Source: Heterotrichella gracilis
Lineage: Eukaryota > Sar > Xanthophyceae > Tribonematales > Xanthonemataceae
NCBI GenBank assembly: GCA_032358255.1
Contig: JAULBX010025287.1
Coordinates: 1-64,000 of the forward strand
Length of the DNA stretch: 64,000 nucleotides
Reading direction: 5' to 3'
Shown: piece by piece, positions 48,045 through 60,731 of the stretch
Layout: each line of letters begins with the position of its first letter
How positions within the stretch are numbered: position 1 is the stretch's first letter
Translations under genes and position numbers: made by a program
Notes under the pieces: model-generated
What the model was told of the DNA's origin: nothing
What the model saw: only the letters and a program-made list of their open reading frames with translations
Database searches by the model: none

Positions 48045-50722
48045 ATGGCTTCCATGACCTCCCGCGTGAGCGCCCAGGCACCCGTGGTGCGTGCTGCCAG
48101 CACCCCATCAGGCAAGGCACGCCGTGCCCCCCGCCTGGCTGCATTCCAGGGCCTTCTGTCAGACAAGGCTGCCTCCCTGGGCCGCTTCAACGGTGTGTTT
48201 GAGTCCACCGCCACCCTCAAGGTCTCCACCCGCTCCACCTCCGGCAGGTCCACCCGCAACGTGGTGTGCATGGCCAAGAAGAGCGTGGGCAGCCTCACCA
48301 AGAGCGATCTGGAGGGCAAGACCGTGTTCGTGCGTGCCGATCTCAACGTGCCACTGGACGCTGACCTGAACATCACCGACGACACCCGTATCAGGGCTGC
48401 CATCCCCACCCTCAAGTACCTCTCAGACAACGGCGCCAAGGTCCTGCTCACATCCCACTTGGTGCGTGGCAGTGATGGGGGCTTGGTCAGTACACAGGGC
48501 ACTAGCCTTACCTGCGCTGTGCTACTAACCAATGTGCTTTGTGCAGGGTCGCCCCAAGAGCGGGCCAGAGGACAAGTTCCGCCTCAACCCAGTGGTGCCC
48601 CGCCTGACCGAGCTGTTGGGCTTCGAGGTAAGGCTCACGAGTATAGTCATCAACCATGTGGTGCCATGTGTCTGCTGCTCACGGCAAGGTTGCTGAGACG
48701 CGCATTGTGCCTTCCAGGTCAAGAAGGTGGACGACTGCATCGGTGACGTGGTGTCTACCGCTGCCAAGGCCCTGAAGAACGGCGAGGTGAGTTGGATCGC
48801 CTCTGTAATGCGGCCCAGCGCACATGTCCCAATGTGTGCATTGTGCCAATTGGCCTGGAATTCGCCAATACGTACCCAATGCGACACATCATCGGGTGCA
48901 ATGTGACATTTACGCTATGCACTGGTGGTCGCCAAGCACTTGCTGTCGTCAAAGCGCTGCATTGCTGATGATAATGGTGCCTTGTGTAGGTGCTGGTCCT
49001 CGAGAACGTGCGTTTCTACAAGGACGAGGAGAAGAACGGGGCAGAGTTCGCCGAGAAGGTAAGGCAAAAAATCGGCTGGACTGGTTGTATATTTGTTTGA
49101 AACTTCCACGGCAGGGGCCTAGTGATGGGTGCAGTACATGCAGTGTTTGGGTGTGACTTGAGCGACATCTGGCTAGTTGCAGTGGCTTAGCCAGTTGGAA
49201 GTACTAACACCCCCGGGAGTCTTCACATACTATCTGTCGTGTTTGTTCCCAGCAGTAACACACCAGTGCAGCTTGCTTCTCTCCACTTAACACAGCTCTT
49301 AGTCTCCCAATGCCCACATGCTGTGCCACTGACCCACCTCACCCCCTTGCCCCCGCCAGCTGGCCGCCAACGCCGACCTGTACGTCAACGACGCCTTCGG
49401 CACCGCCCACCGCGCCCACGCCTCCACCGAGGGCGTGACCAAGTTTCTGTCACCCTCCGTGGCTGGCTTCCTCCTGCAGAAGGAGCTGGACTACCTGGAT
49501 GGCGCCGTGTCCGACCCCAAGAGGCCCTTCGCCGCCATCGTGGGTGGCTCCAAGGTGTCCTCCAAGATTGGAGTGATTGAGTCCCTGCTGGAGAAGGTGG
49601 ACTACCTGTTCCTGGGGTGAGTGGGCGCTGGCTGGGACACAGGGTAGAGGTGGATTTACAGATGGTTACTTGGCAACTCAGCAGTGCAGCCAGGTGTGCC
49701 CAACAGGCCCTGGAGGGAGTTGGTAGTCCAAGTTGTTTAGCAGTCAGTCTTGCATACACAAGCGGGAGTGCAAAAGTACGGTCTGATTGCGGCCGACAGA
49801 ACTATCAGTTTTGTGGACCAACTGGGCTGCACTTGGCAGCAAAGGGTAATGTGCAGTACCCAAAACAGGTCAGCACTGGATCTGCCATCGCCACAATCTG
49901 GGGACATCACCAAACACTGGGTTGCCACAGTAGCCTCCTGCATGGCACTGACGCCCCCTCCCTCCCTCCCCTTCACAGTGGTGGCATGATCTTCACCTTC
50001 TACAAGGCCCGCGGCATGGCTGTGGGTGGCTCCCTGGTGGAGGAGGACAAGCTGGACCTGGCCAGGGCCCTTGAGAAGAAGGCTGCTGAGAAGGGTGTGA
50101 AGCTGCTGCTGCCCACTGATGTGGTCATCGCCAACAAGTTTGCCGAGGACGCAGAGTTCAAGGTGGTGGACGCAGGCGCCATCCCCGACGGCTGGATGGT
50201 GAGCTGAACCCTATACCCTAAACCCTGTTTTCTTTACTGCCTCATGACTGGTGCATGCTGGTTGATGTTCGTACATATAGCATCTGGCTTGACTGAGGCC
50301 TAGTTAATCCAGTGTGACTGGATGTTGTCATGGAAGATGAACAAGCACTAAATTATTTATGGTGCATTGATTTGATGGCTAATCAACTCCCATTCCCGCT
50401 GCAGGGTCTGGATATTGGCCCAGACTCCATCAAGACCTTCCAGGAGGCCCTTGGCCAGTGCAAGACCGTCATCTGGAACGGCCCCATGGGTGTGTTTGAG
50501 TGGAAGAACTTTGCCGCCGGCACCCTGGCCATCGCCGACACCCTGGCGGAGCTGACCCCCAAGGGCACCATCACCATCATTGGCGGTGGCGACTCCGTGG
50601 CGGCTGTTGAGAAGGCCGGTGTGGCCGAGCAGATGAGCCACATCTCCACCGGGGGTGGCGCATCCCTGGAGCTGCTGGAGGGCAAGGTGCTGCCAGGTGT
50701 GGCTGCCCTGGATGAGGCCTAA
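48045..50722 (+). CDS. PGK1: Phosphoglycerate kinase, plastid-targeted
   Basis: The enzyme transfers phosphate between ATP and 3-phosphoglycerate in the Calvin cycle and glycolysis (EC 2.7.2.3). Seven exons keep frame: 48045-48461, 48547-48627, 48718-48786, 48990-49058, 49360-49616, 49979-50198 and 50405-50722 (TAA). About 75 N-terminal residues rich in Ser, Arg and Ala form a transit peptide, followed by the mature start [17 protein letters not shown]. Motifs: [12 protein letters not shown] (substrate loop), HL joined to [51 protein letters not shown] and the nucleotide-binding [10 protein letters not shown]. The C terminus [17 protein letters not shown] is standard. The full-length protein is intact and strongly codon-biased toward C-ending codons, as in a highly expressed gene. 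Confidence 0.97.
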
Positions 50723-51931
50723 GCGCGACGCGCAGCCCCACCCACCACCCCGCGGCGGCGGTGCGCTGCAGGCAGGCCTAGCCAGTTTTCCTCGATAGGC
50801 GGGGCCAGCGGCGGCGCACGCGGCCAGCGTGCTTTGCAGCTTTTTGCGCATTGAACTTGCTGCACACCATGCTTTTGGCTGGGCACATCCACCACCTTGG
50901 GACTGAACCACAACGCTCATCCAATTTAAAACGCAGCCGCTCGCAACTGGCGTGCGCAGTGTGGAACACCAGTGATTGTTCCTCGTTATGCCCCTTGCCT
51001 GACACAGCATGGGTGCTGCAGTTGCATTGCAGTACTGATGATCCTACCGCTTATACGCGTGCACAACTTGATGAGTTAATCAGCATGAGAGCACGCAAGC
51101 TGGGCCGGATTTGTTTAGATTTAGGTATTTTTGGCGCTTCGCACATCTGTGCTGTTGCGGGTCATTGACCATGTACATGGTCGGTTAACAGGATGGCCAG
51201 GACACCATTTCTTGCTTGATTTGCAATCATTATGCTTGGGCATACGCATGCACGGATGCCGTGACCCATCACGTGTGCAGCGCCCAAGGCAGGTGTATGC
51301 CAGCCACTGTAACATTGTTCATCGTTTACGACAAAGTTTAACATGCTATGGATCCAATGGCGTATCCTGGGCCCAAAAATATGAGAAAGAAAGAAAGGGA
51401 ACGCACAGAGGCGTAAATGAAAAAGAAACGTTGCTGTAAAGCAAACTTTGCTTTCACATATCTTGTACATTGCTGAAACTTGTCAAGTGACAGCGAGTGA
51501 TGCATCATGATCAGTGATCATGATGCACAGCTGAGTCCGTAGCAAGGGGGCAGCGGGACTACAATGGGAAACGTACGTTGCATGATATTAGTAGCCCCCC
51601 GACAGGGGGATGCCCCAGGCTCCATCATGCACCCATCGACTTGAGTACACTCAATTCCCGCCGCACTTGCCCCCGCTTTACCACCGCCAGCTCGTTCACC
51701 CCGCGATTCCTACACTGACAGACATTAGTGGGGCTATGCTTAGGTGCTATGCCCTTATTACCCACGCCATGTTCCACCGGTTGCTGCCCGGCCTGTCTGT
51801 GTTTTTCAACATTGCCGGTTGTGGTGTGCTGCCGTGTGTGGGGGTGTTTTGTTCCTTTCTTTCTTTCTAGGGTTCCATCCCAGGGCCACTGGATGATCCC
51901 ATGTGCTGCAGCTGCTGCGATAAGGGCACTG
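50723..51931. other. Convergent intergenic region
   Basis: It lies between the ends of PGK (+) and the SpoU methyltransferase (-) and contains the 3' flanks of both. A 13-bp inverted repeat lies at 51501-51527. No coding gene was recognised. Confidence 0.5.
51501..51527. repeat. 13-bp perfect inverted repeat with 1-nt spacer
   Basis: TGCATCATGATCA (51501-51513) is followed by G and then its reverse complement TGATCATGATGCA (51515-51527). It sits between two convergent genes. Confidence 0.9.
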
Positions 51932-53837
51932 TTATAAGCGTTCACGAGGCCGGGACCCCGCTTGCAGTGCCTCCAGCATGGCCCCTGCCCCATCCGTCAT
52001 CATGAACATCATTATCCCCCCTGCCACAGCCACATTCAGCGACTCCATATCCCCTGGCATGGGGATCCCCACCAGGCGGCAGCTCTCCCGAGCCCGCTGC
52101 GACAGCCCCTGCCCCTCACTGCCCAGCACCAGGCACACACCGGAGCGCGGGGACAGCAGCTGGCCAGCGGTGGACCCTCCTGTTGCACAGCAAGCAGGCG
52201 CAGGTGTGAATGGGCTACTGCAGCAACTGGAAGGGAAAGTTGTGGCGTCACATGGCACATGTGAAGGAACCCGCGTGCAGTGCAAGGGGGAGTGGTAATC
52301 AGGTTGTACCACTGGAATGCCTTGCAATGAACCTGAGTGACATACACCATGATGGGCAGTCAGTACCCCCAGCATGTTGCCACCTGTCCCTCAGTCCCTT
52401 CCCATGTTACAGCTGCTGCACTGCCCCACGAGTGCAGCCATCCCCATCCCTGTTGCCCCCTGCCAGCACCCCACCTGCTTGCACCTCAGGCTCTGCCCCA
52501 ATGCAGTCCAGGCTGCGCGCGTGCACAATGTGCCCCAGCTCGTCCCATCCGCCCCACCCCAGGGGCAGCTTGAAGGCGGCGCCGCGGGCAGCCCTCAGCG
52601 CCTTGTCATTGAACGGGTCGCAGCAGCCTGCGCCAACATCCAGGATAATTGCACGACTAAGGCTATATGCATGACGCAGCAATGCTGCCGCGGGGCTGTA
52701 ATTGCAGTGATGTTGCCTGTGGGGCCGTCATTTTGGCATGATTGCACGCTCTGTCAGGCATGGGGATAGGTGGGTGGGGTGGGTGGGGTGATTGAACATG
52801 ACACATCCCTCCTGCTTGGTAGCATAGCATGCCAGGTCCGCTCAGCATTGCGTGGGCATAGGTTGCTCCCATGCAGCTGCGTCGATTTAATTGCGTGCCC
52901 ATGCCCCGCACCTGGCATGAGCAGCGCGCCATCCCATCCCAGCGCCACGGCGGTGCGAAGCAGTGTGCCTAGGTTACCAGGGTCCTGCACCTCCTCCAGC
53001 ACAAGCAACCGCTGCAGCCACGGGTGCCGATCCTCGTCCAGAAAGTCGGCCGGGGGGGGCACCCGCACCTCTGCTACCAGGCTGAGGCTGTCCACAGCTT
53101 CCACGCCTGCCAGCTTGGCAAGCGCGGGCGGTGCGATGTGGTACAGGCGCTGTGCTGGGAGGTCTGTGGGCAAACATGGTGGTGTCGGCACAGCCTGTAT
53201 GTGGCATAGTGTGTGCAACTCTGGTAAGCCATTGGTGATGAGAGCAATGGGACAGGACAGTGCCACCCTGCTGGCAAACGGTGGTGCGCTCACCATGAGG
53301 AACTTCGGTACCCTCTTTCAGGTACAGAGCCTGTATGTCTAGAGGTGTGCTGCTCCCCCTTAGCTCCAGCACAGGTGCATCGCCCACCAGCAGCACGCAC
53401 CCTGCCTGGCGACGGTAACTAGAGGAGGTGCGCAGCTTCACGCAGTGCTTCACTGCAAAAGACGCGTGGAAAAAATAGCATTGGTATGGCATTAGCTTTG
53501 TGGGCACAGATGGAAGACTGCCATGCATGCATTGCCTAAGATGCATGCATGCATGTGTGTAAGCATTGCTATCCAATTCGCGACTAAACCGGTTCAACGC
53601 ACCTACGCGGCTATCCTTGCTTGTTATGAGCTGTGTTCCGTCTTCTGCGATGCTTGCGCGCAAGTGCAGCTGTATCCTTGGCCTGGCTTGGCCCAAAGCT
53701 GGACCCACCAACTTTGATGGGACACCACGAGGGTTAGTGGCCCTGGCAGTGCAGCGAGGCATCGGCCTGGATGAAAACGCTCCGTAGCTCATCCAGCACC
53801 ATAACTTCACGATTGCAAACAAAGAGCATATTGGCAA
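51932..53837 (-). CDS. SpoU/TrmH-family RNA 2'-O-ribose methyltransferase
   Basis: SPOUT-fold enzymes of this family methylate ribose 2'-OH in rRNA or tRNA using SAM. Minus-strand exons: 53603 to about 53837, 53294-53452, 52912-53163, 52475-52627 and 51932-52179. The N-terminal substrate-binding part reads ITSKDSRV joined to VKHCVKLRTSSSYRRQAGC and LLVGD, like the ITSxxNxxVK...RRxGxFLVEG opening of TrmH proteins. The three SpoU motifs are present: QDPGNLGTLLRTA (motif 1), VLGSEGQGLS (motif 2) and IPMPGDMESLNVAVA (motif 3), so the enzyme looks catalytically complete. About 65 residues before ITSK are basic and Ser-rich, suggesting an organelle-targeting peptide. The start may be at 53837 or at the internal Met near 53792. 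The exact RNA target cannot be told from sequence. Confidence 0.87.
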
Positions 53838-54684
53838 GTTGGGTCAAAGCCTGACATGGTGGACACCAGCTCTGCAGTGGTAGCAAGAGAAGCACTTTTA
53901 CTTCAGTGCTTGGTGATAACTGGGCAGTGCAACAGGAACGGTTCAAGGCAGCTTGCATCCGCGACAACGGGATGTGTTATGGTCCAGCAACCATCATAAA
54001 GGGCAGCAGCTTCCAAGAGCTGAGTGGAACAGGCACTTGAGCTGAACAATCGTTTGGCACTTGAGCAGGGGGCAGCCAAGGCCTAGCCAGGAAAACCTTG
54101 ACACACTGGATATGGCGAAAGACGCCCAGCCACCGCTGTCGCATTGCAGCGGTTGTGTAGCCAGCCCCCGTCTAGCCATATAAAGCAAGGCGACAGGTTG
54201 GCTGGCTATTATGGGTAAAATACTGATTAAATCCCAGGATCGGCCACACTGAACAGCCAAGGTGAACTGGCCCCTGGCGCAGCGCATGCCTTGCTTGGAT
54301 TCATACACAGTGCAACAGCCATCAGCCCCTTTCTGTTCATGCTTTCTCGTGCCGGACAAAGTTCACCAACAATATGGTTGTCTTTGTTATTGTAACAGCA
54401 CATGGCATACAACTGCAGCAAACAACAGAAAGGCAAGCACATTGACCTTGCCTGCTGAACAAGTACTCTGCTAGCAAGTTGATGTATTATGCCAACCCAA
54501 ACGTTCAACCTCTAGCGCAACCTGCACATGACCCACTTCCCAACAGTAACAATGACACCTTTAAGGATTAAGGTATACCCTGCACCCCCAAATGTTCAAC
54601 TTGTGTGAAACACAAATTTCTAAAGTCAAGCTGCAACCTTTCATTTTTCTACCCCAAAACATCCCAATGCGTGGCAATCACCGC
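53838..54684. other. Intergenic region, no gene recognised
   Basis: This is the spacer between two minus-strand genes, p23 (ending at 54685) and the SpoU methyltransferase. It contains the p23 3' flank and the methyltransferase promoter. No motif or gene was recognised. Confidence 0.5.
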
Positions 54685-55275
54685 CTATTTCTCCAGGTCA
54701 GGCAGGTCCTCGTCATCGCTGTCTATTGGCTCTATGTCCTCCTTGTCAGCAAACTGCGCAAAGTCCTGCAGCTTCCCAAGGTCGAAATCGTCCTTGACCT
54801 CATCCTCGTCGTCCTCGTCAACCCACCTGCACACAGGACACGCCACATCAGCGTCACATGCACAAGAGCCATAAACCACCCACCAATACTGTGTCGCAGA
54901 TAACCATTCCAGCTGTAGAACCACTGCGTACCTGTTCCAATCCACCTTGATGTTCTGTGCTGGCTTGCCCTGCTGTCGCAGCAACCTCGGCCAGTGCCCC
55001 GTTGCCTTCTTGGCGATGGCTAGCTGGATGTACCTCGAGGTCTTGTTGATCTTGCTCTCCTCAGGCACGATCTCCCCATAGAATTCCAGGTCAAGGGCGT
55101 ATTGGTGTGGCTCCGAGCCCGTTGCGTGGGAAACAGCCTTTCCAGCGAAGGAGAACTTCCCATGCCCATCCTCATTGGTCAGCCCAATTTTGGGCTCATC
55201 GCAGTCTTGCAGGTCCACAGTCAGGATGAGGCGGTCTTTTCTCTGCGCCCACTGCACGGGTGTCTCGAGACTCAT
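54685..55275 (-). CDS. p23: p23 co-chaperone (CS domain)
   Basis: p23 binds the ATP-bound, closed form of Hsp90 and slows its ATPase in client maturation in cytosol and nucleus. There are two coding exons, 54932-55275 and 54685-54826; the split Arg codon (AG/G) keeps frame. The CS domain begins TPVQWAQRKDRLILTVDLQD and includes KIGLTNEDG, FSFAGKA, LEFYGEI and the family signature GHWPRLLRQQGK, followed by IKVDWNRWVDEDDEDE. The short second exon is the acidic tail (DFDLGKLQDFAQF, then IDSDDEDLPDLEK), as in p23 proteins. The total of about 161 residues is usual for the family. The bases just before the ATG look like an acceptor (GGCAG/ATCACG), so a non-coding first exon upstream is possible. 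Confidence 0.92.
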   Translation of the reverse strand: MSLETPVQWAQRKDRLILTVDLQDCDEPKIGLTNEDGHGKFSFAGKAVSHATGSEPHQYALDLEFYGEIVPEESKINKTSRYIQLAIAKKATGHWPRLLRQQGKPAQNIKVDWNRYAVVLQLEWLSATQYWWVVYGSCACDADVACPVCRWVDEDDEDEVKDDFDLGKLQDFAQFADKEDIEPIDSDDEDLPDLEK

Positions 55276-56983
55276 CGTGATCTGCCAGCATATATATAAG
55301 CCAGGTCAGCAGCGGGAGGACGTTTTTTCAGCACCCACAAAAGGAATGCCATGGAACATTCCAGGCTCCCAAGAATGCCAATGTGTACAGCAACACAGCA
55401 ACGTGGGGCAACGGCAACATACACCGGATAAACGCAGTGCACAGGCACATGCCAGTACAGAGGCCGACCATAAGTTCACGCCAGATGCCGGTTGCCAGGC
55501 AGATGGGCGATATATGCATGCATGTGTGAATGCCAACATGCAACACAAAGGCCGCGAGCAGAATATAACTGTCAACATGACGGGCGATATTTCACGGCGT
55601 TATGATGGGTAACGCACTGGCATGAATATTGATGGCAATGGTGTGTGGCCGTCAGCGTAGCCTGCTGATGGATGCGCTACGGATGCCCTACGAATACAAA
55701 CCCCAATACGGCGGTCAGCCCATGCCAACATACCCACTTACCTGATAAAAAAGACACGCGGACTTTACTTGTGGGACACTGTGGTTGTGTGTTTAGGGTG
55801 CAAAATGACCCACAGATGCCAAGAATGTAGTTTGGCGGTTTGTGATGCCCAGTACGAGTGAAAGAGTTGTACGATCTAACTTAGATCACAGACTGTCGGA
55901 TACCTGATGCTGCCCTGGTATTGCCTCCTTATAGGGGAATCCGCTGGTTTATTGCTCCAATCGGCGGAGCTCCCCACCGGTGGGCTGCACACCCGCACGG
56001 CGGCAACGTTTCTGCCCAACGTTTGAAACCCACGATCTATATAACCCTGCCTTCAGCGCGGATGCACATAGTTAGTAACCTGCTTTTTCCCCTCTTTCGC
56101 GAACGCCAGCCGACCACGCCTTTCGATTATTGTTTGGGTGATACACTTCGTATACTGCGCTCATGGCAACATTTACAGTGGAACCAAGAGCTTGAAAGTG
56201 ACCCTTGCCTTCTAGCCCTGGGTGGCAACTGACTGCCAGCAAACACAGTTTCCTGGTTTTGCACCTTGCCCTGCGCTGTTGCAAGTTCCCTTGTACAGGA
56301 CATGCCCTTGCATTGCATGCAGTTGCACATTGGCACCCAATCTAGTGGCTAGCTGACACGCCAAGCTGACCACAAACGGGACCCGAGGAGCAGGAATACA
56401 ACCGTTGCAACTCACTCAACGTTGGGTGACGTGCCAAGATACAATATAGAAGGTATGTTGAGGGAAACCTTGCTCTCGCCACCTTGACAATCCAGTTGGA
56501 AACCCATGCAGACCTATCAAGCAGTCTTTTATTGGGCTTGGTTGAACCAAACGGCTTCTTTACCATTTAAGAGCTTCGACCTTAGAAGTGAGGCGCTTGT
56601 GGCAAGGCAAATATGGTGCAGAGTGGTGGTACCAACGGTGGTCAGTTGACTCTCACCCAGGCCAGACTCAGGCCTTATCTGAGTTCATTCACGCTGCTCT
56701 ACAAGCTTGAAACCACTCTTTGAGTTTTTACTTCGTAGTGTTTTCAGCCCAGTGCGGGAGGTGGCACAAAGTAGCAGCATGCAGCTCTTTGTTGCGCTCC
56801 CTGCAGCTGGCATGGCAATGCACCATATCTGGCGCCCCTCGCGCCGTGGTCATCTGGCCTTCCTAACCTTGCATGCTGTCCATGAAAAGGGTGACACATG
56901 ACCCATCAGGTAAGCAACGCCGTCCTTGCTTTTGATCTTTATTATCTGATGGCATTGTCACTACATGCAGCGCATCTTGAGAT
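55276..56983. other. Divergent intergenic region, p23 and PP7 promoters
   Basis: This lies between the p23 (minus) and PP7 (plus) starts. Open frames in it show no known motif. A 5' non-coding exon of p23 or PP7 may be included; an acceptor-like CATGCAG lies at 56964-56970 just before the PP7 ATG. Confidence 0.45.
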
Positions 56984-59900
56984 ATGAATTTGTTCCCCGG
57001 GCTGGAACCCTTCACACGAGAGTGGGTGTTGGCACTCGGGGCAGAGCTGGATCGGCTGAGCTGGCAAGGACCGGATGCACTGCGGGTGTTCCTGCCAGCA
57101 CAGACCCTGTGCGACCTCCTAGCCAGGGTCACCAGCCTGCTTGAGAAGGAGCCAACCCTGGTACAGGTGCGGCCCTGGGGCAGACACTGGTGCACGTGTG
57201 TCAGCAGCACATTGCAGCCATACTGGCATGGGCGTTGCCTTGGTGCACTGCCGATGGCAAACAGTGTTGTGTGACACCAGTTGGCAACGGCGATGTGCAT
57301 AGATCCCACGTGGTAATAGTTGTACTAAGTTTATTCAACAATTATAATAATACTGTAAAAAACTGTAAAAGGTTTTTTCAGTAATTTGTAAGGTTTTATC
57401 CTGTGGGACAGGTGCACGCGTCTGACCCCGAGGCCAGCGTGACTGTGGTGGGGGACACACACGGGCAGTTTCACGACGTGCGCCGCATGTGAGTATTGAT
57501 GCAACTCTTAATTGCCAGTGCATGCTGTAACACAGGCATGGCTGAGCAGCACAAGTTGCCAAGCTGCCGCCTCAATGTGATGTACAACACATGCCCCAAA
57601 TGGCAAACCAGATCAACAGTCGAATTGCTGTTGGAATTGCTGCACTGCGATGCCATCCATACAGCGCCCTTTCACTATGCCACCTGCGTGCAGGTTTGAG
57701 GTTGCTGGGCAGCCCTCCACCTCGTCCCTCTACGTCATGAATGGTGCGCCCCTGCTCACGCCATGCATGCATGCACCCCTTTGCCGCGCAGCTGATCAGC
57801 GCCCACTGCACCCGCGCCACCAGCCTGACTTGAACCAACAACTGCCGGCAGGCGTTTGCATGTCGCTCCCCCCTGGCAGCACCACAGATGTGCACAAATT
57901 GCGTTACATCCCCCTGCCGCCGCCAAGAGCCAACTAGCTGCGTCCCAGGGTTGTCGCATGCACTGCATGGTAACCCACCTCTGCACAATGCATGATGTCA
58001 GCCCACCTCTGTCCACCTCATAAGCGCTCTGGCCACACAGCAGCTGCGCCACCCAACCCCCGTCCCTGCAGGCGATTTTGTTGATCGGGGCGCCTGGGGC
58101 CTCGAGACCCTGCTGCTCATGTGCGCCTGGAAGCTGTGCCTGCCTGGCCATGTGTTCCTGGTGCGCGGCAACCACGAGAGCACCACCTGCACCTACCTGT
58201 ATGGCTTCCGCGCTGAGCTGGAGGCAAAGTACGGCAAGTCGCAGCTGAGGCAGGTGTTTGGCGCGTGCACCAAGCTGTTTGCGGCGCTGCCGCTGGCGGC
58301 GCGGGTGCAGGGCTGCACGCTGGTGCTGCATGGAGGTAAATGGTGCGGGGGGCATCGGGGACCGTGGACTGGAGGAGTTTGTTGCATCATATGCGGCATG
58401 GCGGTCTATTTCTTTCATCCTGCTTGCCTCCTGCTGTGGCCCCTGTGGGGTTTGTAAACCTATTCTCTAGTTCAGTGCCCGCCCTTCATCTGCACTTGTC
58501 TCAGATGTGGCATGGCATGACAACTCCACTTGTTGGGATGAACCGCTTCTTCCTGCACGCGACATGGCATGCGATATGGCATGCATGGCAACCCTTCATA
58601 GCACCGCTGGCAGAAACCTGTTGTCTCGTCAACAAATAAACCGTGGGTAGCCTGTCTCACAGACCTCTGTATTTCCCCTGCAGGCCTGTTCCGCAAGCCC
58701 GCCAAGGCCGCCGCCAAGCGGAAGCGGGGCAAGCGGCGTGTGTTCATGGGTGCGTGAGAACATGCGCTTGCATGCAGCGCAGCAGCGCTTGATAGTCCAT
58801 TGGCCAGCATCGTCCTGCTGCTGCCCCGATAGCAGAGAGCGTCGGGGCCAGGCTGTCGCTCTTTTTCAAGAAAAATAAATGAGATTGTTTTCTTTTTTAT
58901 GAAGGCAAACTTGTCGATTTTTTGCAAGGTGGCAATCGCTGGGGTTGGTTGTGAGTGTTTGCATGTGTTGGTGCAGAGGTGGAGGCGGGTGACTTGGAGC
59001 TGGGCACGCTGGAGGACCTGCTGGCATCAACCAAGGGAGGCAGGGATCCAAACGGTGCGCAGCTGACATGTGCACGCCTAGCAGGATGATTGCACTATTG
59101 TACTTCATTGCAAATTGCAACGATTGTACTTCATACCTCATTGCAAATTGCACTGCCTGTGTCGCACCTCAATTGGTTGCCGCAGTGTACTGTTTGCATG
59201 CTGGCCACTCACAGCTCTCACCCCTGTGTAGGCCTGGGCACATCCACGCTTGCCACGGATGTGCTGTGGAGTGACCCGGTGTCAGCGGCAGGGATGGGCA
59301 TCAATGAGAGCCGGGGTGTGGGGATCACCTTTGGACCAGACGTGACTGAGGTGGGCAATCTGAGGCACCGCTGCGGCCCTGTTTGGGGGACGGGCACAAG
59401 CTGGTTTTGCATCCGATAACTCCAATTACAGCTGCACCAAGCGCCCCCCTGCACCCCTGAGTTATTATCCCTCCTGCTCCCCTAGCGATACACTGTCTCC
59501 CCTGTGGCCACTGACTGGCCCCCATCGTGCAGCAATTTCTGCGGATCAACGGGTTGCGGCTCATCCTCCGTTCGCATGAGGGCCCCGATGCGCGCTTTGA
59601 CCGCACAGACATGCCGCCCATGGACCAGGGCTACTCATGCGACCACACAACACCATGTACGCAATGCATGCACACATAAGGGAAGATGTGGGGAGGAGAG
59701 AGGATTGCACACCTGTGCTGCCTAGGTCATGCCCTGGCCAGCCCCAGTCATTGCCCTGCCTTAGGGCTCTGGTGCTTTCGTTGAGTGCCTGCATCACATG
59801 CATGGCTACCCATTGACCTTTGTCAGATACCCTTGCATTTTGAATGCAATGGATGAAAATTGCACTCGCATCCAAAATATGTGGCGCATGGAAAGGTTAC

Positions 59901-60731
59901 AGAAAGGTGGTCTATGGGGGCACTCAGGGCAACATGGGTGATTGCTAATGCGTTCACCATTGGAACGCATGATTTACCCCAACCGCCACAGCAGGTGATA
60001 TCCGCAACCTTGACACAGTAGCGACTGCCTACCCTTGCAGGTGGCCGCCTGATGACTGTGTTCAGCGCACCAGATTACCCCCAATTTGTGGCTGAGGACA
60101 TGGAGCGGTTCAACAACCGCGCGGCAGTGGCGGTGCTGCGCGCTCCCGACTTTGCTGTGCCGCGCATGGTGCAGTATGACGCCGTGCATCCACGGCCGCA
60201 GGTGCGCAGAGGGACAGTGCGCAGAATGCACCTTATGCAATCCGGTGTGGATGCACATGGCATGCTGCTGACCTCCCAGGTCATGGCACCTCTTAATTTA
60301 TTGGCTCATGCTTGGCTGCACACCTATATCTGCATCGCCTGGTGCCCCCTCCATATGCCCAACTATGCTCACCACCTCTTCATGACGCTTCCCTCCCCCC
60401 ATCCCGCCAGGCACAGTGCTACTACGACCTTGCCTCCGCACCAGACTCTGACGAGGAGGTGGAGCTGGGGGTGGTGGGCAGCGACGCAAGCGGGCTGAGC
60501 GCCAATGGCAGCAGCATGATGGGCAGCGGCGTGGGCGACGAGGTAGGGTCAGCAGCTTCGGAGCACAACAGTGTGGATGAGGCCACGTCAAGCCCAGAGC
60601 CAAACGGGGGGGTGCCGCCACCAGTGTGGCAGGAAGCGATGGGCGCTGCTGCTGCTGTGTGCCCGCCAGTGGGTGCTGCAGTCACTTTGTTGGTGGGTGC
60701 CGGGGATGGGGGTGGCGGGGCAGGCAGCTAG
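56984..60731 (+). CDS. PP7: Serine/threonine protein phosphatase 7 (PP7), plant type
   Basis: PP7 is a plant PPP-family metallophosphatase; in Arabidopsis it is linked to light signalling and heat response. Exons: 56984-57166, 57412-57488, 57694-57743, 58072-58335, 58684-58749, 58977-59054, 59232-59350, 59533-59656, 60041-60201 and 60411-60731 (TAG). The metal and catalytic motifs are all present: VVGDTHGQFHD, GDFVDRGAWG (across a junction), VRGNHES, LHGG, LWSDP, ESRGVGITFG and LRSHEGPDAR, then GRLMTVFSAPDYPQF. The run HPRPQ joined to AQCYYDLASAPDSDEE matches the end of plant PP7. Between HGG and WSDP lies the PP7-type insertion, here basic (KAAAKRKRGKRR) then acidic. A C-terminal Gly/Ala/Ser-rich tail of about 75 residues is unlike the plant form. 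The ATG at 56984 is chosen because an in-frame TGA lies just upstream. Confidence 0.9.
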
